This document shows, one piece after another, positions 13,620-24,000 of a stretch of 64,000 nt of DNA. Origin of the DNA: Mycteria americana (lineage: Eukaryota > Chordata > Aves > Ciconiiformes > Ciconiidae); contig NC_134367.1 in NCBI RefSeq assembly GCF_035582795.1, positions 85,357,062 through 85,421,061 on the forward strand, given 5' to 3'. Numbering within the stretch: position 1 is the first letter of the stretch; each line of letters opens with the position of its first letter. The notes beneath the pieces were generated by a model that saw only the letters and a program-made list of their open reading frames with translations, did no database searches and was not told the DNA's origin. A program made the position numbers and the translations under genes.

Positions 13620-13663
13620 GGGGAGGGGAGCGGGGAGGGGAGCGGGGCGGGGCGGGGCGGGCC
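13620..13663 (+). promoter_or_regulatory. G-rich GC-box cluster
   Basis: The stretch alternates GAGGGG and GCGGGG words and ends in three overlapping GGGGCGGGG motifs, the Sp1/KLF site form. More than four runs of four Gs lie within 45 bases, so a plus-strand G-quadruplex is possible. Such clusters usually lie just upstream of TATA-less start sites. Confidence 0.6.
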
Positions 13664-14050
13664 GCACTAACTTTCTGCCCGCGTTGTTTGAGGGGAAGGG
13701 CCGCGCAGAGCCCGCCTCCCTCCAGTTCACCGCTCGCTCACATCCCTCCTCGTCCTCCTCAGGGCCTGGGGCTGCCTTCGTGTCCCCACCTCTCCCCCTG
13801 TCGTGGCCCTGCGCCTCGGGGCGAGAGGGGTGTCGGGTTGTGGCCGCTCCCGGAGCAGGGCGGCTGGGGGAAGCTATGATGAGCCCTATCTGTTCCTTAC
13901 TGTAGGTGGGCAGGGACAGAGGGCCGGTGGCTCGAGGTGAGAGGTCCCAGACTGTCTTTGCCTCCTTTCTGCTGACGGAGAGGCACCTTGGAGGGGGTGA
14001 GGACACAGCTCGGTCCAGGGGCTGTAGATGACACCCTTCTGCCCTGCCAG
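13664..14050 (+). other. GPR137B: Inferred noncoding first exon of GPR137B (5' edge unknown)
   Basis: The right edge is set by a strong donor, CTGCCAG/GTAAGG, at 14050/14051. A second candidate donor, GAG/GTGAGA, ends at about 13936. The left edge is only placed after the GC-box cluster. No start codon here could be in frame with GPR137B, because the downstream exon has an in-frame stop before its ATG. Confidence 0.3.
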
Positions 14051-16469
14051 GTAAGGTGCCAGCTCTCTCCTGTTCCTCTGCTTGAACCTGGAGGAGCTAC
14101 CAGTGTCCTTCACCCACAGGTGAAGGCTAACAGCTTGTACGAGTCATATGGCAGCAGGAAAGTTAACAGCACAAATACACACATACAAACATTGGATACA
14201 GCATACAAATGATATGCATGTATCGGGCAAGGAAGGGTGCTCTTGGCCGAATCTTGTGTGTTACATGTTGAACGTGAATTTGCTGTAAAGGTTTGTTTTA
14301 CTGTTTGATTTTAGCCCAGGAGTTACATTTGTCTCTCAGGTCTTTGCAGATGTCTTAAGTACAGATTTGCTAACGATCAAAGAAACCTCATCCTGTGCGA
14401 ATTAATCCCTGAGCCATAGGTTTGACACGTAGCTCAGGAATTCGCTGTTTCTCTGCACAGCTACATCACTTCACAGTCCTAGACACAATCCTTTGCTTCC
14501 GGCCAGACTGGCTACCCCTTTCCACCCTGTTTTTATATTCCAGAAAGGCCAGACTGGAGTTCTGTAGGCCTGTCACCAACAAAAATGTCTTCATCACTAC
14601 TCCAAGAACAGCCCTATAGCTGAAAAGTTTCTGCAGTGGCCATTTGGAGGGCAGCCTTGCCACAGTTTAGGAAAGTGAGGGAAACATCGAACTGCTCAGA
14701 CCTTCTGTGAGGCCCCTTCCTAACATTGCACAGACCTCTGAGCTAGTATGGATGTTGGCACCACCTGGAGTAGATTTAGGATACTGGAGTTAAAAACCCC
14801 CTCCAGGCATTAACCTGAGAAGGATTCAGCAAGATTCAGGACTTTTTGCTTCCACAGCTGAATTCACAGCTGCATGAATGAGCAGATAATCAGGGCTGAA
14901 ATCATCTGCTTCAAGGTGATTTCTAACATGTGGGGCTTTGTTAGCTGTGAGCCAGATGCTTTGTATTGTGTAAGTATCACAAGCCAAGGGAAGAAAATGA
15001 ATTAACTCCCCTTACTGGATGTGGCTAAAATAATCCCTATTTAAACGGGCTTTTATTCTTTACTCATTAAGGTTCTTGTAAAGAGAAGACACGTTCCCTG
15101 TCAGGATGTGTCATCGATGGTACGAAACCCCAGATGCTGGCCCAAGTGATCTTTAGCACTCCAATCCACCTCCCTCTGTTGTCAGGCCACATCTAGTCCA
15201 CCTCCCCTTTCCAGTCAGCTCATACCCAGCTGACTGATATATCTAAGGGAATCCCCACTGAAGGGAAATACCTAACTGCTTTAGTTCCTCTTTTACGGGT
15301 TTTTCCAGTGGGGGGTGGGGGAGGTACAAAGACAGGGGTAAACCCTAAGTCAAAGAAAGCAGAGAAGGCTAGCAAAGGAGAGAATGTGTTCTACTTGAGA
15401 TAACATGGATTTAAAGTATCCTGGGTTATGGAGGCATCTGGGAAACTGAAGGCTGCAAAGAATGATTTAAACAGTGAAAAGCAACAAATCCTTTTCAGTG
15501 CTTTTTAATCTTAGATCTACAGATTGCTGAGTCTTGTTTTAAACCCCAAGGAACATGCAGCATGGACAGAAATTTCAGGGTGTTCAAGACTTTCTTACCA
15601 GTCTGGAATGCAGACTGCATCTCCAAGCTGGAGTCTGCTCCTATTGCATGTTGTGCAATGGGGAAGTCTGCAGGAGAGCATGAAATCTATGTATAACCAC
15701 CCTAATAGAGACAAAACTCCAAAATGAAAGAAGGGCACTGATGTGCTGATGCTTATGTTTCACAGAATCTGTCTCTTTCCATCTTCTATTCACTGAGTAA
15801 CATATTTAATTCTTCTAGAAAATTTTCTTCTGGTTAAGTATTGGCTGAAATTATGAAACCACAGTTTTCTTACTTTAAAGCTACTTGCATTACTCTGATT
15901 AGTTTGTGCGGGTGAGTTCCTGCCCTTGGTGCATAGGCATTACTTTATTCGAAGCCAATGGAAGCTTTGGCTGCCTTAGGGATTATGGGTTAAGGCCCTA
16001 CATTTGTACTGTTGTACGCCACTGTATGACCTAAATGAGATTAGAATAATAAATCCTGATTTATTATGAGGGCTTTATTTAGACATGTTTTGAGTATGAG
16101 GTCTGTGTCAGGATTAATAGTGAAATCTAACATGCCCAGGCACAGAGAAAGCCCAACAATGAAAGGACATTTTTTCCCTTGAGAAAACTGGTTCCCAGCC
16201 CTCTGTTTGGCTTTTGCCAGAGTTGCTAAATGTTGAATGGCACAGAGACGCTGGATCCCAAAGATGGTGACGTAGTCCGTGACTTGGAGATGAGCCCACA
16301 CCGAGTGAAGGACGGAAGTATCCCATCTGCAGTGTTTTCCAAGGCTAAGTAATCATGTTCTGCAAAGCATTAGCATTCAAAAAGCTTCAACTGTAAGGTT
16401 TTCAGAATCCAAAGACAAATGAGAAATTACTGTTTCAGGATTTACTGGTTAGTTCATCCATCATGTTGA

Positions 16470-16502
16470 GCAGGCACTAGACCACTAGGTACTAGTGCCT
16501 GC
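16470..16502. repeat. Perfect inverted repeat, 11-bp stem, 11-nt loop
   Basis: The left arm GCAGGCACTAG (16470-16480) is the exact reverse complement of the right arm CTAGTGCCTGC (16492-16502). The stem is too short for a microRNA precursor. No flanking duplication was seen that would mark a transposon. Confidence 0.85.
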
Positions 16503-17957
16503 CCTGTAGTTAAATCAGATCCCTGAACCTGTTCCAAGGGAATGTCCATTCTTTTCAGCATCCCAGCCACCATCTCTCATCAGGAAACCTGAAATCTTGT
16601 GATGTAATGCACCAAACTGCAATGGCCTAAGTATTAGATGCAGAAGGTGTGTGCTTACACCACATAGTTAAATTTCTCTATGTTAATAGCCACATTACTG
16701 AAGGCTTCAGAGGAATTTGCCTTTCCAAAAATTATTTAAATTGAAAAGAGTGGACTGCAAGGATGTCAGCTGGTATTTCTGTGGGACACGACATGAAGAA
16801 AGAGGAGGTGTAAGTGTTGTGACAAATTCGGGTGAATTAAATCATCATGAATTCCACAGTATCTCTACCTTTTGTCTAATTCAAAGAGTCTTAATACTCC
16901 CACTCTCCACCAGCTAGTTGATGGTTCTTGTTCAACAGCAGATTTCTGTCCCACTTGTTTTTTGAGTAGAAATAGCAAGAATTATTTCCTTCAAAATGTT
17001 GTTGAGTTTTGTAATCGTAGGCCTCACAGAGTGCAGAGCAAAAGAAAATGTTGAACCAGAATACCGTTTTCTTTTTCTTTGGTTTGGCAAGAGGCCTGCC
17101 TATCTGGCAGCCTCTCCTGGTGCGTCTCAGTTGGAGTGGAACTGGATGGACTGGCCTCTCACAATTTTTCAGATGACTTTAGGGAAAAGCAACTTTTGAA
17201 GGACAGACTTTAAGGTCCGGCTATGATACTCTACTCAGTACTTGAGGTTTAAACCATGAGAGTATTTGTAAGAAACACAATCCAAGAAATCATGAAACCT
17301 CAAAAGAATGAAAAACCTGCCAGTGTAACTGAGGGCAAACTCTCTGGAGTACCGCAGTATAAAATCAAAGATGAAGATGGTTCAGTATCTAACAAAATCT
17401 TAAATGACTTTATTTTCTTCACTTCCTAAAAGTGCTCCTTTCTGCAAAACCCTTCCTAAAAGACTTTTTGAACTACACACTAGTGAGAGTCATTAGGTGC
17501 AGAGTGCTTTAGGACACAGCAATTCAATAGCAGTCTTGCCAGCAAATTCATTAACTGCAAGGGACATCAAAGATGAGAACTCTAGACCTCTCTGCTCAGG
17601 ACCAGGGCAGCAGTTCAACTTGCAGAATCCAGATACTTTATGTTATCTACTTCTGTTCATTTCAAGTCAAATAGCAGTGGGACAGCCTAGCTAAGAAACT
17701 TTTTGAACCCTCGAGCTCCACTCAAGTTTATTCCTTTGGACAATGACCCTTCGAAAGAAAACAGTAAGACAAACAAATTGCCTGGAATGGCCCAACATGC
17801 CTAGACAGCAGCAGGAGTGTGCTGAAGACCAAGCAGTGGCTGAACTTCTTAAGCACTGGAGAGCTGCACGGGAAGTTTGGTCTATTAAGAAGTTTCTTGT
17901 AATGCTGCAATGCAGAGTCTCCCAACCAACTTTTGCTCACCTACTAGCAAGGACACA

Positions 17958-17985
17958 CTCAGTCCCTTCATCTTCTGGCTTCTCT
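17958..17985 (+). repeat. 28-bp exact copy of GPR137B exon 1 sequence
   Basis: These 28 bases are identical to 20945-20972, which encode the LSPFIFWLL segment of GPR137B. The same reading is open here. A further CAGTCTG follows six bases later here and nine bases later in the exon, so a slightly longer, diverged homology is possible. I see no wider similarity. It could be the remnant of an old exon 1 duplication or a short templated insertion. Confidence 0.75.
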
Positions 17986-20584
17986 GTGACACAGTCTGTG
18001 TGACCACTGTTCTTTGCTGTCCCTTGGCAACACCTGACCAAGGAAGCAGTAGCTTTCTTTGGCTGTTTGCAACATGCTGCCCACAAAGAGTGAGTTGGCA
18101 ATCACATCTACAGGGCCACTAAGGGAAACCAGCAGTTTGTTGAGTGGAAATGATTTCCTGCTTCTCTGTACATTTTATAGTATACTTCAGACATGTGGCA
18201 GTCTTAAAATCCTGGTGTTTTTGCTGATGGCATGCCATGGAAGCCTTTAGCCTCATTTAGCAGGTTAAAGTCTTATAGCACAAGCTGTGAAGAGTTGTTA
18301 TAGGTCACTGATAAAAAGCAATAGAGTGCTTATGGCCACCATGGGTTAATGTTAGCCACAAGCATAATCAGAAAGTTTGTGCTGAGAGCAGAGAGGTGGT
18401 GTGTAACCCACTGAATTTATTATCACTGTACTCTGGCCTCTAGATAGTGCATGTGTGCACTGGGGTTGTGGATACTGAGGCATGTATAAGGCAGGCCTGT
18501 TAGTGGAACTGGGAAAGGCTAGGTTTTCCTTGTCTGCTAGAAAGAAGTGTGTATCAATCTAGGGGAGATGTTTGCCTGATCTGGGAGACGGAGCCTTCTG
18601 TAGTATGTATTGAAATATATTTTGTTGTATCTATTCTATTTGTTATACATATTGTCTAAACTCCTGTCCAGGCCCTTTATCTTCCCCATCTTTGCCTAAT
18701 GAACGTGATGGCCCGAGTACAGACAGCTTCTCTGACAAACTTGCTTCAGTAACTGCTCAGTTTTCCATGTTCTACCCTGGCATCAAGTCAATTTTACTTT
18801 TTTCCAGGAAGTACGCAGGGTCTAGGAGCAGGTGCTAATTTAAAACTAAGTCCAAGTTTATTTATGTTGAAGCCATAAAATTCTCTTTCTGTGCAAGCTA
18901 TAACATACCCCTGTACATGCACATGATTTTTAGTGCTTGGACATTTCTTATCCTCTCACCTCTTTCCCACCATTTGTTGTATGTTCTGTGTATTTCTGTA
19001 CATAGTCAAATTGACACAGCCACTCGGTGCTGTGTATCACCCTGCTTCTGTGAGCTGTTTATCCAGGGTTTCCAAAGCTGACTGCTCCTGAAAAGGGTCT
19101 TAAAATCATATCTAGACACCTTAATAGAAGTGACCTGATTTACAGAAGCACGGAGAACCCACAGATCCCTTTCCAGTCAATGGGAGCTGAGTTTGCTTAG
19201 CACCTTTAAAATCAAAGTGCTTATGTTTCAGTGGATTTTGGAACATAGCTTTAAGTGTTCAGTGTGGGTATTTTTAGGGCAGGATGGGCTTCCCTTAGAG
19301 ATCTTGTTGAAGAACTATTCAAACTTATGTATGCTGTATTTAGATTAATAAGCACAATTATAGTAATTGTCTTTTTCAACAAAACAGTAGTTCTGAACTC
19401 CTCTAGCATTAATAATGGAAATCATTATTTTAGTACTCAGTATCAGTATCTGCATACCCTGAGCATTGTGTTAGTTCACTACATGGACTCTTTCGCTAAA
19501 GGAATCTTTTTTCACTGCTCACCAGACATGTGGGGTCCTCCCTGGGGATTATTCCAGGTAACAAGCACTTCTTATAATCAGCTTACTAAAAATGATAGAA
19601 CAAAACACGGTAGTGCTCCAGCCATAACCAAGGTATCTTTTAAAAACCTTGTTATTTGATGGTATATGATGCTGTACATGACCTAGAGATATATGAAGCA
19701 TTTCCACCACACTACAAATGTCTAAACCACTCAGTTTCAGTTCTCACTTCTCATCCCTGTGAGTCAAACCCAGCAGCCTGCCATAGCGCCTATTAATTTA
19801 TAGATTTAATCCCAAGGGCACATCTGCACACTTGTGAGAAGGCGTGTCTGGTCAGCTGTTGCCACAGTGATGGCACAAGTAGACAACAACCAAGAAGAAA
19901 AGAACCTGTAGCTGCATGTATGCTTTGGTGAATTTGGCTATTTAGGGGGGTTTATTTGTTCCTATATATGCCATGTTTGGAAGCCTTGATGTGCCTTTTC
20001 TCCTGTTCTAATTAAATGTCTTATGTTAGAAGAAAAAGAAGATACTGAATGTGTTAGATGTGCTGTGCAAATTGTGTATTTCCTTATAAACACAAAGGTT
20101 TCTGCAGTGCAGAGCTGAACTGTTACAGCTCATTACAGTGGTTTGAATTTCATGAGTACTTTAAGGTGCTTAAAATTATTCCTAATGAAATGCAGCTAAA
20201 TAAAATACTTGCTAAATGGGAAACGACAAAAAAATCCTGCAAAGATACGATGTGGCTGCCCGTGGGAAAATGGCAGGTACCTGCTTCTTGTAGAAAATAG
20301 AACATTACTTAACTAATTTAAAATCCAGATAGTTTTCCTTAGGAAAAAAATCAGCAGTAAACCGTTCAGGGGCTGGTAGATTTCTTTGTTTCTTTAAGGA
20401 TGGTAAAGATTTGTGCACAAACATCAGCAAAGGGCAGCTTTCTGAGCTGTTCCCTGCCAATTGCTGACAAAGGCAGTCCTAATGAATCATTCTGAATTGT
20501 GATCATGTGCTACCAGCCCACAGTGAGCTGCCAAAGAGGAAGTGCAGCTTGTTTTCTTTCATTTTCTTGATTCCTATGCTGTAG

Positions 20585-20665
20585 GAAGATGAAAGGAGAA
20601 GGAGGAGGAGGAGGCAACAGCGGCAGCCAAACTTAATAAATAATTCTGACGATTCCTGATATCAA
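20585..20665 (+). other. GPR137B: 5' UTR part of GPR137B coding exon 1
   Basis: A good acceptor precedes it: a long pyrimidine-rich tract followed by GCTGTAG ending at 20584. The exon then runs into the start codon. An in-frame TGA at 20657-20659 lies two codons before the ATG and fixes 20666 as the first possible start. A (GGA)n run sits at about 20595-20612. Confidence 0.55.
20589..20636 (+). promoter_or_regulatory. Upstream ORF of 15 codons in the GPR137B leader
   Basis: ATG at 20589-20591 opens a 15-codon frame, rich in Gly and Glu, that ends at TAA 20634-20636, 29 bases before the main start. It would be translated only if the mRNA begins upstream of or is spliced at 20584. Such short leader frames often lower translation of the main protein. 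Confidence 0.4.
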
Positions 20666-21034
20666 ATGGAGGCCCCTGAGTGGGACCCACTGAAAAATGA
20701 CACCCTTCCGCCGACCCTGACGCCAGCTGTCCCTCCGTATGTGAAGTTGGGCCTGACCATTGTATATACTGTTTTTTATTCACTGCTTTTTGTGTTCATC
20801 TACGTCCAGCTCTGGCTGGTCCTTCACTACAGGCACAAGCGGTTCAGTTACCAAACTGTCTTTCTGTTTCTGTGCTTGTTTTGGGCCTCTCTTAGGACTG
20901 TACTCTTTTCATTTTACTTCAAAGACTTTGTCACAGCAAATTCTCTCAGTCCCTTCATCTTCTGGCTTCTCTATTGCTTCCCAGTCTGCCTCCAGTTTTT
21001 CACCCTGACCCTGATGAATCTTTACTTCACACAG
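20666..21034 (+). CDS. GPR137B: GPR137B coding exon 1 (residues 1-123)
   Basis: 369 nt, ending in phase 0 at ACACAG/GTAAGC. It encodes the short N-terminus MEAPEWDP and helices 1-3. The human protein carries extra N-terminal residues that cannot be encoded here because of the TGA at 20657-20659. Confidence 0.95.
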
Positions 21035-24000
21035 GTAAGCAACAGATATTTGGTTGATTAAATCTGACAGAATGGTAAAGCATAATTTTGTAAGAATCAA
21101 GAGAAAAATGTAATTTCCTAATGTACCTTGGCAATGCAAAAAGCAAATTTCAGTCATTTAGTTCGGAATTTTAACTTTTGATCTATATGCAAGTGATTAG
21201 TGTTACAATGAAACTGGAGCCTGAAGTGATCATTTCAGGAATAGGAAATAATATATGTACTGTCTATTAAATGGGTGTCATTTAATTTAAAGGTTGGGGA
21301 AAAAATGTATAGGAGAGCTTGAAAGCTGGACATCCAAAATGCTGTTCTATTATTATTCTTTATTACTGTTGTTGTTGTTACCAGATTTCATAAACCTCCT
21401 GACTTAGCAGACCTGATCTCTGTGTGCAGTCAGAACTGTAATTTCTAATTTTGCTGGCAACCCCCCACCCCAGTCTTTCATAAGTTGGCTAACATATTTC
21501 TGAGTGCTATTTCTATTCTGTGTATCACAATCAAAACTATTGATTGAGTCCTACTGCGGACCCAAATTCATATAGCGATCTGTATTACAAATAGCAGTGA
21601 CTCTGGACCACAGTAAGTGCTAAGTGCTGTACAGATATAGTCCCTCTATTTCAAGGACGCTGTGATGTAAGGGCAAATTAGCTGTATAGTGAGGTAGAGG
21701 AAATAGTATCTCCGTTTCAGAAAGAGGACTTGAGAGTGTATCTGTGCTACGGACAGCTAAGAAGCCAGATGAGTTAGGCTGCACAGTGCTCCAGGTTGCT
21801 GCAGTTAGACTCGCTTGGAAGTATTTACGGTGAGCTTGGGTATCTTGGCGCTGGGCTGCAGGATGGGATATTGGCATGCTGAGGCAAAGAAAGGCTGCCG
21901 GGCTTGCCTAAGATCTCACAGGAAGCTTGCGGGAGGGCAGGGACTGGATTCTCTATCTCCTCAATCCCACTAAGGTGCCTGGAGCAGGAAGCCAAGCCTG
22001 CACTCAGATGACCCTTGTCAAAGACCACTTTCCCAGTGCAGGGGTAGCTGGCCAGGAGAGCACCAGCCAGCGCTGGAGCACCCCCAAGCAGAGCTCAGGA
22101 TGCTTTGGGTGTTGCTGTGTGCCCCACTTGGAAACAGCTCAGTGCCTGGGTCTGTGTGCTTCTGTAGTGCCTACAGTGTTTAACAGTGCTCTGTAGTGAT
22201 TACAGGCCTGTCAATTCTGAACAGCCTGGCTGGAGAGATCAGGCTGCTTGTGAGAGCTGCCATCCCAGAGCTGAAAAAGCATCAATGGTAAGCATGACAG
22301 CTGTAAGAGGATCACTTGAGTTGTAGAGGGTATTATTAAACACTTAGAACCACATACACAGTTTTGTGCTTAGGTTTACTTTTCTGGATTCAGTGTCTGA
22401 AACACCTGCTAAGTCACCCTGCTCCACTCCCTGGGACTTGAGATATATTAAGGGATTACAGGAACCTTTCATCTACATGCTAAGCAAGTCCGGCTCAGGC
22501 ATGTGGCGACCTATGCTTTATCCCATAGCTATTGTGAGAGTCATTTGATAATGGTGCAGTTCCCCAGGGGCAAATGTCCATCATCACACAGTCCATCCCC
22601 ATCACAGCAGATGGGACTAAGTCATAGCCCTAGGTCAGATTCTTCCCTCAGACACACATGTAGGGCTGCTGTGGAAGTCTGGAGGCAGAATGCAGCATCC
22701 TTGCTCTTTGCCAAGAGAAGCCGAGGCTGGCATGAACACAGAGGGGGCACAGCAGTCTGCACTCTGTGCATTAGAGTGCCAGCACTCGGGGCCTTAGCAT
22801 TGCAGGTAACTGATTCCTTTCGTCTAAGGAAGATCTAAAAAGAGAGCACACAGAATGCACGCATGTGTCCTTTTAACTTATTTTTGGCATTGCTGTCTGA
22901 TATCATTCAGGAAGTACAAGTCAGTAGTTGGAAACAAAAAATGCTAAGGCTATTGGTTCTGCCTTTGAGACAATTTCTGCTTTGTCACCATGAGTCCTCA
23001 CGATCTTCCTCTGAGACCCTCTGTAAAAAAGTGTAATAGTTAATTGTCTTGAAGAGCTGTTGTGAGGCTTTTGAAACAGTATTTGCAAGGGACTTTCAGA
23101 GTTTGTGATGTGCGTCATAATCTTTAGAGGTCGTGGGCCACTGTAGGCAGGCATTTATTAGTATTGTTGTTTGCTTTAGAGCTGGTTGCTCCCAGTGAAA
23201 TCTCATCTCAAATATCTCCCCAGCCAAAACAAAGCCTTAAGAAATATAAGCACAGCCATTGTAGGAATATAATGTAGGACACAGAATAAGTGCATGTATT
23301 TTTAATTCACTGTTATTAATTCTTTACTTCTAACCATTAAAAGGTGGTTTGGCTTGAAATTCAGCATCTTTTTGAGACTGTATATTTAATGTGCATCTAG
23401 CTTTCCACAGTAGGCAAGCAAGAACTAGTGTGAAAGGGGTGGGGAGAGAGAATTTTCTTTTCAGTAATGGCTTATAACTTCACAGACCTGTTCAGAAACA
23501 ACTTTTGTCCTTTTTTCTCTAGAAGGAAGGCAAGAAGGGTCTGCAGCTGCGTCTCATTGCATGAAAACCATGCTATTTAACCAGTGCTTAGTTAGAGGGA
23601 AAGAAGTGATCTATGTATAGTATAGGGAGAGAGGACTGGAATAGACTTCATGGGTCTCTGGAATTTGCAGGTGTTTATTATCTGCTGTACAGCACCCAGA
23701 CATGTGGCACTGCTAGGAAAACTTTTAGACATAGATGTGAGAAGAAAAAGTGATTCCAAAGATGTTACAAATCCTCCTGGCCAAATTCATTTGGCAAGTG
23801 CCCGAGGGCATTTTTCAGAATAATAAGCACCTTTGAACTTGACAGAAAGGTAGCCACAACTATTCTCTTTTCAATAGGTATCCCTAAGCAATGGGGATGC
23901 AAATTTAGACTGTATTTTATGTGTAGCAAGACAAGTAAGCCATGATGGCGTCAGCACAGCAGGGGTTGTTCTCAGACTTGAGCATCACCATGAGCAGATA

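Larger units (their letters stand above)
13060..14060 (+). promoter_or_regulatory. GPR137B: CpG island, probable GPR137B promoter
   Basis: The composition changes abruptly from AT-rich flanks to dense CG dinucleotides, most strongly between about 13090 and 13870. Inside are GC boxes (13640-13661), a CCGG decamer array (13471-13530) and a CTCF-type site (13546-13559). A CAG/GTAAGG splice donor sits at 14050/14051. It is the only CpG island in the window and lies 6.6 kb upstream of the GPR137B start codon, whose own exon is not in an island. I infer that it drives GPR137B through a noncoding first exon. It could also fire on the minus strand. An interior A-rich run (13275-13306) interrupts it. 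Confidence 0.65.
14061..20582 (+). other. GPR137B: Inferred first (5' UTR) intron of GPR137B
   Basis: I find no recognisable coding exon. The segment is bounded by the donor at 14051 and the acceptor at 20583-20584. It contains a strong hairpin (16470-16502) and a 28-bp copy of GPR137B exon 1 sequence (17958-17985). The longest open frame, 19255-19659 plus, has 134 codons, but no homology I recognise and no splice context. If the CpG island does not serve GPR137B, this is simply intergenic. Confidence 0.4.

Noticed and set aside
13323-14006. 227-codon minus frame in the CpG island
   Set aside because: GC-rich DNA lacks stop codons by composition. The product is Pro/Arg/Ala-rich with no known domain, and plus frames overlap it.
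19255-19659. 134-codon plus frame upstream of GPR137B
   Set aside because: The hydrophobic content comes from T-rich DNA. No family match and no donor or acceptor arrangement that would use it.
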